NCBI GenBank assembly: GCA_947627855.1
Contig: CANQXR010000017.1
Location: 1 to 48,708 of the forward strand
DNA: 48,708 bases
Direction of reading: 5' to 3'
Origin: an uncultured Clostridia bacterium
Lineage (GTDB): Bacteria > Bacillota > Clostridia > Lachnospirales > CAG-274
Both the position numbers and the translations under genes were made by a program. Below are positions 40,871 to 48,613 of this stretch, piece by piece; the stretch's first letter is position 1; each line of letters begins with the position of its first letter. The notes below the pieces were generated by a model, which made no database searches, was not told the origin of the DNA, and worked only from the letters and a program-made list of their open reading frames with translations.

Positions 40871-42153
40871 GATATGGAGAAGAAAGCGGAAAAGCTATGC
40901 TTAAAAGGCTTCTGGGAAGATCTCAGCTTGAATATGGGAATGTTCAGGGAGTTGTTGACGGAATACTTGCCGACATAAAGAAAAACGGGGACAGAGCACT
41001 TTTTAAATATACCGAGAAATTTGACGGTTTCAGCGCTTCACCCGACAACATAGCAGTTTCAGTGCAGGAGATAAGCGAGGCATATGAGGCTGTCGATAAG
41101 GAGCTTATAGCCGTTATGGAAAGAGCCGCAGAAAGAATAGCGGATTTCCACAACAAGCAAAAGCAGAACAGCTGGCTTGAGCCAAGCGAAAAAGGGGAAA
41201 TGCTCGGTCAGCTTATAAGACCCATGGAGAATGTGGGCGTGTATGTACCGGGCGGAAAAGCGGCTTATCCCTCAAGTGTGCTTATGAACATAATTCCCGC
41301 AAAGGTGGCAGGAGTAAGGAATGTTGTTATGACTACTCCCGCGAATAAGGAAGGGCGTGTCAATCCCCATACAATAGTCGCCGCAGATATAGCAGGGGCA
41401 GACGTTATATATAAATGCGGAGGAGCACAGGCAATAGGCGCTCTTGCCTTCGGCACAAAAACCATACCGAGGGTTGACAAAATAGTAGGCCCCGGCAATA
41501 TTTATGTCGCCCTTGCAAAAAGAAGTGTTTACGGATATGTAAACATAGACTCCGTTGCAGGACCAAGCGAAATACTTGTGATAGCGGACGAAAGCGCAGA
41601 TCCCGTTTTTACGGCGGCGGATCTTATTTCTCAGGCGGAGCATGACGAGCTTGCCTCCGCCGTACTCATAACCCCCTCCGAAAAGCTTGCAAGAGAGGTT
41701 GTCGGGCAGATATACAAGCAGACAAGAAGCCTTGAAAGAAAGGAAATAATACATAAATCCTTTGAGGACTATGGAGCAGTCGTGCTTGTTTCTTCTCTTG
41801 AGGAGGCCTATGAGCTTGCCAATGCAATAGCTCCCGAACATATGGAGGTCTGCATAAAAGAGCCTTTTGATGCTCTTAACCACATAAAAAATGCAGGAGC
41901 TGTATTTCTGGGTCACTATTCGCCCGAACCATTGGGCGATTATATGGCAGGACCAAACCATGTTCTTCCTACGGGAGGTACGGCGAGGTTCTTCTCACCA
42001 CTTTCTGTCGATGATTATATAAAGAAGTCAAGCATAATTTCATTTTCAAGAGAGGCTCTCCTTTCACTGGGCGATGATATTATTAAATTTGCCAATGCGG
42101 AAGGACTTACGGGACACGCAAACTCCATAAGAGTAAGACTTGAAAAGAAATGA
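40858..42153 (+). CDS. hisD: Histidinol dehydrogenase
   Basis: 431 residues, the zinc- and NAD-dependent enzyme of the last two oxidation steps from histidinol to histidine. Typical blocks: RPMENVGVYVPGGKAAYPSSVLM, GGAQAIGALAFGT, KIVGPGNIYVALAKR, SVAGPSEILVIAD, SQAEHDELASAVL and AGPNHVLPTGGTARF. The start is a TTG at 40858 with GGAGGT at 40844-40849; it lies inside the end of hisG, so translation is coupled. Confidence 0.95.
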   Translation: MDIIRYGEESGKAMLKRLLGRSQLEYGNVQGVVDGILADIKKNGDRALFKYTEKFDGFSASPDNIAVSVQEISEAYEAVDKELIAVMERAAERIADFHNKQKQNSWLEPSEKGEMLGQLIRPMENVGVYVPGGKAAYPSSVLMNIIPAKVAGVRNVVMTTPANKEGRVNPHTIVAADIAGADVIYKCGGAQAIGALAFGTKTIPRVDKIVGPGNIYVALAKRSVYGYVNIDSVAGPSEILVIADESADPVFTAADLISQAEHDELASAVLITPSEKLAREVVGQIYKQTRSLERKEIIHKSFEDYGAVVLVSSLEEAYELANAIAPEHMEVCIKEPFDALNHIKNAGAVFLGHYSPEPLGDYMAGPNHVLPTGGTARFFSPLSVDDYIKKSSIISFSREALLSLGDDIIKFANAEGLTGHANSIRVRLEKK

Positions 42154-42173
42154 ACCCATGGAGGGCATGAGCA

Positions 42174-42764
42174 TTGAAAAGAACGGGAAGCATTAAACGG
42201 AACACATACGAAACCAAAATAGATATGACCCTTGATCTGGACGGGTGCGGAAATTCAAACATAAATACGGGAATAGGCTTTTTTGACCATATGCTTACAC
42301 ATATTGCAAAGCATGGCTTTATAGACCTTGACGTAAGCTGTGACGGCGATCTTGACGTAGACTGCCACCACAGCGTTGAAGATGTGGGCATAGCTTTCGG
42401 CAAGTGCCTGAGCCGCGCCTTGGGAGGCAAGGAGGGCATAAGAAGATATGGCTATGCCATTGTGCCCATGGACGAAACACTTGTGCTTTGCGCCATAGAT
42501 CTTTCCGGAAGAGCGGTGTTTGTATATGATGCGAAATTCACCACACCCTCTCTCGGTATGTTCGATACGGAAAATGTGGAGGAATTTTTCAGAGCCCTTT
42601 CCTCAAACTGCGGTATGAATCTGCATATAAAGGTTATTTACGGCTCCAATAATCACCATATGGCGGAGGGCATATTCAAAGCCTTCGGCAAGGCTCTCGA
42701 TATGGCTGTCAGCACCGACCCAAGGATCGACGGCACACTTTCTACAAAAGGAATGTTGGAATAA
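42174..42764 (+). CDS. hisB: Imidazoleglycerol-phosphate dehydratase
   Basis: 196 residues, the monofunctional dehydratase of the sixth step; no phosphatase domain is fused. Metal-binding patterns are present: GFFDHMLTHIAKHGFIDL, DCHHSVEDVGIAFG and NNHHMAEGIFKAFGKALD. The start is a TTG at 42174 with GGAGGG 8 bases before it; an ATG at 42158 is in another frame. The stop overlaps the hisH ATG (TAATG). Confidence 0.95.
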   Translation: MKRTGSIKRNTYETKIDMTLDLDGCGNSNINTGIGFFDHMLTHIAKHGFIDLDVSCDGDLDVDCHHSVEDVGIAFGKCLSRALGGKEGIRRYGYAIVPMDETLVLCAIDLSGRAVFVYDAKFTTPSLGMFDTENVEEFFRALSSNCGMNLHIKVIYGSNNHHMAEGIFKAFGKALDMAVSTDPRIDGTLSTKGMLE

Positions 42765-43363
42765 TGATAGGCATAATAGATTACGGAATGGGAAATTTAA
42801 GAAGCGTACAGAAAGCTTTTGAGTATATAGGTCAGAATGCACTTATTGCAGGAACCCCCGAAGAGCTTGAGCCATGCGATAAAATCGTTCTCCCCGGAGT
42901 AGGCGCTTTCGAGGACGCAATAAACACCATAAAAAATCTCGGCTTTGACGAAGCTGTTTTCAGAGCCGTTGAGAAGGGAAAATATTTTCTCGGCATTTGT
43001 CTTGGTATGCAGCTTATATTTGACAAAAGTTATGAAAACGGCGAATTCAAAGGCTTGGGACTTCTGGGCGGCGAAATCGTAAGGCTTCCCGAAAAGGTTA
43101 AAATACCCCAGATAGGCTGGAACAATCTTAATGTGTATAAAAGATCACCGCTTTTTGAGGGACTTGGCGAAAAGCCGTATGTTTATTTTGTCCATTCATA
43201 TCATCTGAAAACCGAAGAAGACATTGTTTCCGCATCGACCTTTTACGGCGAGGAGATACAGGTTGCCGTACAGCACGATAATATATTTGCTTTACAGTTC
43301 CACCCCGAAAAGAGCGGCGACTGCGGACTTAAAATATTAAGAAATTTTTCGGCTCTGAAGTAA
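42764..43363 (+). CDS. hisH: Imidazole glycerol phosphate synthase, glutamine amidotransferase subunit
   Basis: 199 residues, the glutaminase half of HisHF. IIDYGMGNLRSVQKAFEYI opens it; the nucleophile C79 is in LGICLGMQLIF, and the His-Glu pair in LQFHPEKSGDCG. It passes ammonia to HisF. The TAA at 43361-43363 is followed directly by copy B of the palindromic element, which separates hisH from hisA by 189 bases, unlike the tight spacing in the rest of the operon. Confidence 0.95.
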   Translation: MIGIIDYGMGNLRSVQKAFEYIGQNALIAGTPEELEPCDKIVLPGVGAFEDAINTIKNLGFDEAVFRAVEKGKYFLGICLGMQLIFDKSYENGEFKGLGLLGGEIVRLPEKVKIPQIGWNNLNVYKRSPLFEGLGEKPYVYFVHSYHLKTEEDIVSASTFYGEEIQVAVQHDNIFALQFHPEKSGDCGLKILRNFSALK

Positions 43364-43370
43364 GAGCCGA

Positions 43371-43515
43371 CCGGACTGCGGGGCAGCGGGGGGCGAGGGC
43401 GATGGGACTGAGCAAAGCTGCTCCCGGCGGGAGCAGCTTTGCTCAGTCCCATCGCCCTCGCCCCCGCCCGCGGCAAGCCGAGCAAACCGCCAAGGGCGGT
43501 TTGCTCGGCTTGCCG
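43371..43515 (+). repeat. Palindromic element, copy B (inside the his operon)
   Basis: Between hisH and hisA. Order: GACTGCGGGGCAG (from 43374); main hairpin with 37 bp perfect arms (43389-43425 and 43429-43465) and a 3-base GGC loop; linker GCCCG; second hairpin of 21 bp perfect arms (43471-43491 and 43495-43515), loop AAG, tip AACCGCC/GGCGGTT. Runs of G at 43380-43406 also fit a G-quadruplex pattern (GGGG, GGGGGG, GGG, GGG with short spacers). There is no T-run after either stem, so it is not an ordinary terminator. The hisA ribosome binding site lies 23-28 bases after it. Confidence 0.92.
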
Positions 43516-43552
43516 TGGAACACAATAATTATCATAGAAAGGAAAGATTCAT

Positions 43553-44269
43553 ATGCAGATTTATCCTGCCGTAGACGTTTTGGGAGGGAAAGCCGTAAGA
43601 CTTTTGCAGGGAGATTACAGCAAATCAACGGTTTTTAACGAAAATCCCGCAGAAGCGGCAAAAAAATTCGTTGAGTGCGGAGCTTCAAATCTGCACATAG
43701 TAGATCTGGATGGAGCGAGATACGGCAGATCCTATGTAATAGACATAATAAAGGATATAAAGTCGGAGTTTGATGTATTTCTTCAGACAGGCGGCGGCGT
43801 GAGAACCCTTGAGGATATTGCACGCCGTGTTGAAGCCGGCGCAGACAGAATAATAATAGGTACTGCCGCAGTAAAAAATCCCGGACTTGTGGCTCATGCC
43901 GTAAAAGAATTCGGCGACAAAATAGCCGTTGGCATAGATGCAAAGGACGGCAAGGCGGCTGTTTCGGGCTGGAAAGAGGTTTCGGAGGTCACTGCGGCAG
44001 AGCTTGCCCTCAATATGAAGGAGATAGGCGTTAAAACCATAATATACACAGATATTTCAAAGGACGGCATGATGAGCGGACCAAACATAGAATCAACCTA
44101 TGACCTTATCTGCAAAACAGGTCTGAATGTGATAGCCTCCGGAGGCGTTTCCGCCCTGAGAGATATAGAAAAGATAAACGGCATAAACGCCTATGGAGTC
44201 ATTATAGGAAAGGCGCTTTACAACGGCAGTCTTGATCTGAAGCGTGTTATAGATTTATTTAAGGAGTAA
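43553..44269 (+). CDS. hisA: ProFAR isomerase (1-(5-phosphoribosyl)-5-[(phosphoribosylamino)methylideneamino]imidazole-4-carboxamide isomerase)
   Basis: 238 residues, (beta/alpha)8 barrel. The catalytic D8 lies in PAVDVLGGKAVRL and the second aspartate in YTDISKDGMMSGPN. Phosphate-binding glycine motifs are at TGGGVRTLEDI, IIGTAAVKNP and VIASGGVSALRDI. Ribosome binding site GAAAGGAAAG. It is the first gene after the intra-operon palindromic element and is followed by hisF after 6 bases. Confidence 0.95.
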   Translation: MQIYPAVDVLGGKAVRLLQGDYSKSTVFNENPAEAAKKFVECGASNLHIVDLDGARYGRSYVIDIIKDIKSEFDVFLQTGGGVRTLEDIARRVEAGADRIIIGTAAVKNPGLVAHAVKEFGDKIAVGIDAKDGKAAVSGWKEVSEVTAAELALNMKEIGVKTIIYTDISKDGMMSGPNIESTYDLICKTGLNVIASGGVSALRDIEKINGINAYGVIIGKALYNGSLDLKRVIDLFKE

Positions 44270-44275
44270 GGGAAA

Positions 44276-45037
44276 ATGCTTACCAAAAGAATAATACCCT
44301 GTCTTGATGTAAACAATGGACGGGTCGTTAAGGGCGTAAATTTTGTAAATCTCAGAGATGCGGGAGATCCCGTGGAGGTCGCCGCAATGTATAACAAAAG
44401 CCTTGCTGACGAAATAGTTTTTCTTGATATAACGGCTTCGTCAGATGCAAGAAGCATAATGCTTGACGTGGTTTCAAGAACAGCGGAGCAGGTTTTCATA
44501 CCCCTTACCGTAGGCGGCGGCATAAGGACAATAGATGATTTCAGAGCAATACTTTCCGCAGGCGCCGACAAAATTTCCGTTAATTCCGCAGCGCTCAGAC
44601 GTCCGGAACTTATTACGGAGGCGGCTCTTAAATTCGGCAGCCAGTGCGTAGTTGTGGCGATAGATGCCAAAAGACGCAGCGGCGGCGGTTTTGATGTATA
44701 TTTAAACGGCGGCAGAGTAAATACGGGAAAGGACGCTTTGGAATGGGCAGTCTGCGTTGAAAAGCTTGGCGCAGGAGAAATACTTCTTACAAGTATGGAC
44801 TGTGACGGTACAAAATCAGGCTATGACATAGAGCTTACAAGGGCTGTTTCATCGGCTGTGGGAATACCCGTTATTGCCTCAGGGGGTGCAGGTACTATGG
44901 AGCATTTCTATGATGCACTGACCGAGGGCGGAGCCGAAGCAGCTTTGGCGGCATCGCTTTTCCACTACCGGGAGATGGATATTCTTGAGCTTAAAAAATA
45001 TCTTGATAAACGTGGAGTTGCCGTAAGACTTGAATGA
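44276..45037 (+). CDS. hisF: Imidazole glycerol phosphate synthase, cyclase subunit
   Basis: 253 residues. Catalytic D11 in [14 protein letters not shown] and the second aspartate in [43 protein letters not shown] and [13 protein letters not shown] are the phosphate-binding parts of the barrel. It forms the heterodimer with HisH that makes IGP and AICAR. Confidence 0.96.
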   Translation: MLTKRIIPCLDVNNGRVVKGVNFVNLRDAGDPVEVAAMYNKSLADEIVFLDITASSDARSIMLDVVSRTAEQVFIPLTVGGGIRTIDDFRAILSAGADKISVNSAALRRPELITEAALKFGSQCVVVAIDAKRRSGGGFDVYLNGGRVNTGKDALEWAVCVEKLGAGEILLTSMDCDGTKSGYDIELTRAVSSAVGIPVIASGGAGTMEHFYDALTEGGAEAALAASLFHYREMDILELKKYLDKRGVAVRLE

Positions 45038-45052
45038 TTCGGAGATGATGTT

Positions 45053-45367
45053 ATGGATGTTGATATCAGATATAATGAACAGGGGCTTGTCCCTGCCATA
45101 GCGCAGGACTACAAAACAGGCGAGGTTCTTATGCTCGCTTATATGAACGAAGAGGCTGTAAAAAGAACGCTTGAAACAGGAAAGGCGCATTATTACAGCC
45201 GTTCAAGAAAGTGCCAGTGGCTCAAGGGCGAAACAAGCGGACATTTTCAGTACATAAAGGAAATATATTATGACTGCGATGCAGATACGCTGCTGCTTAA
45301 AATAGAGCAGATAGGCACCGCCTGCCATACGGGAAACAGAACCTGCTTTTATCGCAGGCTTATATAA
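45053..45367 (+). CDS. hisI: Phosphoribosyl-AMP cyclohydrolase
   Basis: 104 residues, the stand-alone cyclohydrolase form. Metal and zinc sites are visible in [33 protein letters not shown] and [11 protein letters not shown]. It opens the purine ring of PR-AMP. The separate hisE gene follows 25 bases later. Confidence 0.95.
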   Translation: MDVDIRYNEQGLVPAIAQDYKTGEVLMLAYMNEEAVKRTLETGKAHYYSRSRKCQWLKGETSGHFQYIKEIYYDCDADTLLLKIEQIGTACHTGNRTCFYRRLI

Positions 45368-45392
45368 ATTAATCAAGGAAAGGAATAATATC

Positions 45393-45674
45393 ATGAGAGA
45401 TGTATTAAAAGAAGATTATCAGACAATATCAGACAGAAGAGCAAATCCTAAGGAAGGCTCTTACACCAATTATCTTTTTGATAAGGGAATAGATAAGATA
45501 CTCAAAAAGGTAGGAGAAGAAAATGCAGAGGTTATTATAGCCGCCAAAAATCCTGACAAAGGAGAGCTTATTTACGAGGTGGCGGATCTTATGTACCATC
45601 TCAGCGTTCTTCTTGTCGAGAGAGATGTGACTTGGGACGAAATATATGCCGAAATCGAAAAAAGACAGAAATGA
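45393..45674 (+). CDS. hisE: Phosphoribosyl-ATP pyrophosphatase
   Basis: 93 residues, MazG-like fold. [15 protein letters not shown] and [17 protein letters not shown] hold the acidic residues that bind magnesium. It hydrolyses PR-ATP to PR-AMP. Last gene of the operon; hisC (aminotransferase) and a histidinol-phosphate phosphatase gene are not in the operon. Copy C of the palindromic element begins about 11 bases after the stop. Confidence 0.94.
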   Translation: MRDVLKEDYQTISDRRANPKEGSYTNYLFDKGIDKILKKVGEENAEVIIAAKNPDKGELIYEVADLMYHLSVLLVERDVTWDEIYAEIEKRQK

Positions 45675-45684
45675 TTTTTTTAAA

Positions 45685-45853
45685 CCCGCAGCCGACACGA
45701 CTGCGGGGCTGCTCGGGGGCAAAGGAAGAACCGGCAGAACAAAACAGTGCAGGGCTCTGCGGAGCCCTGCACTGTTTTGTTCTGCCGGTTCTTCCTTTGC
45801 CCCCGACCCGCGGGGCCGCAAATCAAACCGCCTGCGGCGGTTTGATTTGCGGC
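45685..45853 (+). repeat. Palindromic element, copy C (between hisE and glyA)
   Basis: Lies between two converging genes. Order: CCCGCAG/CTGCGGG mini-hairpin (45685-45707) containing GACTGCGG; main hairpin with 45 bp perfect arms (45713-45757 and 45762-45806) and a 4-base TGCG loop; linker CCCGCGG; second hairpin with 18 bp perfect arms (45815-45832 and 45836-45853), loop TGC, tip AACCGCC/GGCGGTT. Flank motifs (AGCCGAC, GACTGCGGGGC, CCCCCG) match copy B closely, but the arm sequence does not. It may end transcription from both sides, although no clear T-run follows. Confidence 0.92.
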
Positions 45854-45892
45854 GCAACCCCTTATTATCAGGTTATAACGCAGTTTGTCGGA

Positions 45893-47131
45893 TTATTCAT
45901 AGAGAGGGAATTTGTCTGTAAGAGCCTTTACTCTTTCGGCTCCCTCTGCCTTTTTGCCCTCATAGTCGTTAAGAACCATTGTGATTATGTCAGCAACCTC
46001 AACCATGTCCTCTTCTTTGAAGCCTCTTGTCGTTACGGCAGGAGAACCAAGACGAAGTCCGCTTGTTACGAAAGGCTTTTCGGGGTCGAAGGGTATGCCG
46101 TTTTTGTTTGCCGTTATTCTTATGTCGTCAAGATATTTTTCGGCAGTCTTGCCCGTAAGTCCTACGGGACGAAGGTCAACGAGCATAAGATGGTTGTCTG
46201 TTCCGCCGGATACTATTGAAAGTCCGTTTTCAACAAGTCTGTCCGCAAGAGCCTTTGCATTGCTTACTACCTGCTTTGCATATGTCCTGAAGCTGTCGTC
46301 AAGAGCTTCCTTGAAGCATACCGCCTTGGCTGAAATCGTGTGCATAAGCGGTCCGCCCTGTACACCGGGGAATACAGCCTTGTCTATTGCCTTTGCGAAT
46401 TCTTCCTTGCAGAGTATGAGTCCTCCTCTGGGGCCTCTCAATGTTTTGTGCGTTGTTGTTGTCACTATGTCGGCGTAGGGTACTGGGCTGGGGTGAACTC
46501 CGCCTGCAACAAGCCCTGCTATATGCGCCATATCTACCATAAAGTATGCGCCGACCTCGTCACATATTTCTCTGAAACGCTTGAAATCTATTATTCTTGA
46601 ATATGCCGAAGCCCCCGCAATTATCATTTTGGGGCGGCACTCCTTTGCTATTCTTTCTACCTCGTCATAGTCTATGCAGCCTGTTTCCTCGGAAACACCG
46701 TAAGGCACCATTTTATAATCCCTTCCCGATACATTTACAGGCGAGCCGTGAGAAAGATGTCCGCCGTGGGCAAGATTCATACCCATAAATGTGTCACCGG
46801 GCTTCATTAAAGCGAAGAAAACAGCAAAATTTGCCTGTGCGCCGGAATGGGGCTGAACATTTGCATGGTCTGCTCCGAAAAGCCTGCAGGCACGCTCTAT
46901 TGCAATGTTTTCGGCTATGTCCACACACTGACAGCCGCCGTAATATCTTTTTCCGGGAAGTCCCTCGGCATATTTGTTTGTGAGGGGCGTGCCCATTGCC
47001 GCCATAACCTCTTTGGAAACAATGTTCTCGGAGGCTATAAGCTCTATGTTCTGTCTTTGGCGTGTAAGCTCATTCATAATTGCATCTGCTATTTCGGGGT
47101 CAAATGCCTTTACTAAATCTAAACTGTACAT
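45893..47131 (-). CDS. glyA: Serine hydroxymethyltransferase
   Basis: 412 residues, PLP enzyme interconverting serine and glycine with tetrahydrofolate. The PLP lysine is in [15 protein letters not shown]; other blocks are [52 protein letters not shown] and [15 protein letters not shown]. It converges on hisE with copy C between them. The ATG is preceded by AGGCGG on the minus strand. Confidence 0.96.
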   Translation of the reverse strand: MYSLDLVKAFDPEIADAIMNELTRQRQNIELIASENIVSKEVMAAMGTPLTNKYAEGLPGKRYYGGCQCVDIAENIAIERACRLFGADHANVQPHSGAQANFAVFFALMKPGDTFMGMNLAHGGHLSHGSPVNVSGRDYKMVPYGVSEETGCIDYDEVERIAKECRPKMIIAGASAYSRIIDFKRFREICDEVGAYFMVDMAHIAGLVAGGVHPSPVPYADIVTTTTHKTLRGPRGGLILCKEEFAKAIDKAVFPGVQGGPLMHTISAKAVCFKEALDDSFRTYAKQVVSNAKALADRLVENGLSIVSGGTDNHLMLVDLRPVGLTGKTAEKYLDDIRITANKNGIPFDPEKPFVTSGLRLGSPAVTTRGFKEEDMVEVADIITMVLNDYEGKKAEGAERVKALTDKFPLYE

Positions 47132-47146
47132 ATAATTACCGCCTTT

Positions 47147-47395
47147 CTATAAGCTGAAGTTTTTCCAATAGGATTCCGTATTTTTCTGTTCCGCCGCTTC
47201 TATATATTCATCGGCTATTTCAAATATAACGCTTTCATCGTCAAGGGAGATTTCCTTCGGGGCAGAGCGCTTCCGGCTTATCCATTCTCTGAAGCCCTTC
47301 TCCCACTCATCTGCGCCTTTTGCGCCTATTTCCTCAAAACAGCAAAGCTCCTCCCTGACCTCATATATAAAGTCGTCTAAGCTTAGTTTTATCAT
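47147..47395 (-). CDS. Small acidic protein of unknown function
   Basis: 82 residues starting MIKLSLDDFIYEVREELCCFEEIG. The ATG at 47395 follows GGGAGAG on the minus strand; an earlier in-frame ATG exists but runs into the hairpin. Many Glu, Asp and Trp residues (ADEWEKGFREWISRKR, SVIFEIADEYIEAAEQ). I do not recognise it. It lies between glyA (15 bases away) and rplL and may be cotranscribed with glyA. Confidence 0.55.
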   Translation of the reverse strand: MIKLSLDDFIYEVREELCCFEEIGAKGADEWEKGFREWISRKRSAPKEISLDDESVIFEIADEYIEAAEQKNTESYWKNFSL

Positions 47396-47421
47396 TTGCT
47401 TTCTCTCCCGATATAAATATT

Positions 47422-47446
47422 GGGGCATAGAATATAACTATGCCCC
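47422..47446 (-). terminator. Hairpin after rplL (minus strand)
   Basis: GGGGCATAG (47422-47430) pairs with CTATGCCCC (47438-47446), loop 7. On the minus strand it is followed by AATATTTAT, a weak T-run. It lies between rplL and the small unknown gene. Confidence 0.55.
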
Positions 47447-47469
47447 ATTTGTAAAAATAAAAGCCTTTA

Positions 47470-47835
47470 TTATTTAAGTGTAGCCTTTGCGCCAACCTCT
47501 TCGAGCTTCTTAGCGATAGCCTCTGCTTCTTCCTTTGCAACGTCTTCCTTAAGAATAGTAGGAGCGCCGTCAACAGCAGCTTTAGCTTCCTTAAGACCAA
47601 GACCTGTGATTTCTCTTACAACCTTTATAACCTTGATCTTCTCTGAACCGATTTCAGTAAGCTCTACGTTGAATTCTGTCTTTTCTTCTTCTGCTGCAGC
47701 TGCAGGACCTGCTGCTACAACAACGCCTGCTGATGCAGAAACGCCAAATTCTTCCTCACATGCCTTTACAAGTTCGTTAAGTTCAAGAATGGTAAGTCCC
47801 TTGACAGCATCGATAATTTCCTGAATGTTTGCCAT
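47470..47835 (-). CDS. rplL: Ribosomal protein L7/L12
   Basis: 121 residues beginning [32 protein letters not shown]. The ATG at 47835 has GGAGG 10 bases upstream on the minus strand; the five-codon longer form begins at that site and is excluded. An alanine-rich hinge ([17 protein letters not shown]) leads to the C-terminal domain ([27 protein letters not shown]). L7/L12 forms the ribosomal stalk that recruits translation factors. It follows rplJ by 42 bases, the usual order. Confidence 0.97.
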   Translation of the reverse strand: MANIQEIIDAVKGLTILELNELVKACEEEFGVSASAGVVVAAGPAAAAEEEKTEFNVELTEIGSEKIKVIKVVREITGLGLKEAKAAVDGAPTILKEDVAKEEAEAIAKKLEEVGAKATLK

Positions 47836-47877
47836 TTTATTTTCCTCCATTTAAGATAATTTTTATATTTTAATAAC

Positions 47878-48390
47878 TTATGCTTCAGCTGTTTCAGCGC
47901 CTCCCTCTGCGTCCTTATCCGCAATAGCCTTGATAACTCTTGCGAAAGAAGCAACAGGAGCCTGGAAGCTTCCGAGAAGTCTTGAAAGAAGAACATCTCT
48001 TGACGGTATGTCCGCAATAACCTTAACGCCCTCAGCGTCATAGCTTACGCCGTCTATTACGCCGCCCTTGAATTCCAAGGTTTTAGCGTCCTTCATAAAT
48101 TTCTTTATGATAGAAGCGGCAGTCGTAGGATCCTCATAGCAGATTGCAAGTGTTGAAGGACCGCTGAAATATTCCTTAAGGGATTCAAATTGTGTTCCCT
48201 CAACGGCGAAATTCATCATAGTATTTTTGTAAACCTTATAATCAACGCCTGCTTCTCTTAACTGCTTTCTGAGGCTTGTGTCCTGAGCTACCGTAAGTCC
48301 TCTTGCGTTTACAAGTACGGCTGATGTAGCTCTGTCAAGCTTTTCCTTGATTTCATTTACAACTACCTGCTTTTGTTCGACCTTTGCCAT
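47878..48390 (-). CDS. rplJ: Ribosomal protein L10
   Basis: 170 residues: VNEIKEKLDRATSAVLVNARGLTVAQDTSLRKQLREAGVDYKVYKNTM is the typical N-terminal rRNA-binding half; the C-terminal helix that anchors L7/L12 dimers ends in acidic and alanine-rich sequence. Ribosome binding site AAGGAGGTG. It is preceded by the L10 leader and a terminator-like hairpin, where L10 (with L7/L12) is known to bind and control its own operon. Confidence 0.96.
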   Translation of the reverse strand: MAKVEQKQVVVNEIKEKLDRATSAVLVNARGLTVAQDTSLRKQLREAGVDYKVYKNTMMNFAVEGTQFESLKEYFSGPSTLAICYEDPTTAASIIKKFMKDAKTLEFKGGVIDGVSYDAEGVKVIADIPSRDVLLSRLLGSFQAPVASFARVIKAIADKDAEGGAETAEA

Positions 48391-48460
48391 TGTTACACCT
48401 CCTTATATTTTTTTGTGTCGGTTTTTCCTGACCTGCAAAAACCGAAAGGTAAGTGCTATA

Positions 48461-48487
48461 GAAAAACTCTGCGGCAGAACCGCAGAG
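48461..48487 (-). terminator. Attenuator-type terminator in the L10 leader (minus strand)
   Basis: On the minus strand CTCTGCGG, loop TTCTG, CCGCAGAG, then TTTTTC. It lies between the L10 leader core and rplJ. A further stem CGGTTTTT/AAAAACCG lies closer to the gene (about 48419-48444). Confidence 0.75.
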
Positions 48488-48524
48488 ATAAAGTCTTAAA
48501 GGCAATATTCAAAAAGAATATAAT

Positions 48525-48580
48525 CCCTCGGCGAGTTGATATACGTTACGTCCTATGACACTCGCTGTCTACGGCACTTA
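48525..48580 (-). ncRNA. Ribosomal protein L10 leader
   Basis: On the minus strand the conserved blocks GCCGTAGACAGCGAGTG and ACTCGCCGAGG enclose a short arm; this is the pattern of the L10 leader of Firmicutes, which mimics the L10 site on 23S rRNA and mediates feedback control of rplJ-rplL. Confidence 0.85.
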
Positions 48581-48584
48581 TAAA

Positions 48585-48613
48585 ACTATATAACAATTTT
48601 TACCCTTTGTCAA
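48585..48613 (-). promoter_or_regulatory. Promoter of the rplJ-rplL operon (minus strand)
   Basis: On the minus strand TTGACA (48608-48613), 17-base spacer, TATAGT (48585-48590). The transcript start would be a few bases before the L10 leader. Sequence from 48614 to the end of the window shows no gene I can support. Confidence 0.88.

Noticed and set aside
43389..43515. Copies of the palindromic element as ordinary Rho-independent terminators
   Set aside because: None of the stems is followed by a T-run on either strand, and one copy lies within an operon whose downstream genes are needed.
31566..45853. Retron, attC cassette array or CRISPR explanation for the hairpins
   Set aside because: No reverse transcriptase, integrase or cas gene is in the window, the copies are single and dispersed, and there is no regular spacer pattern.
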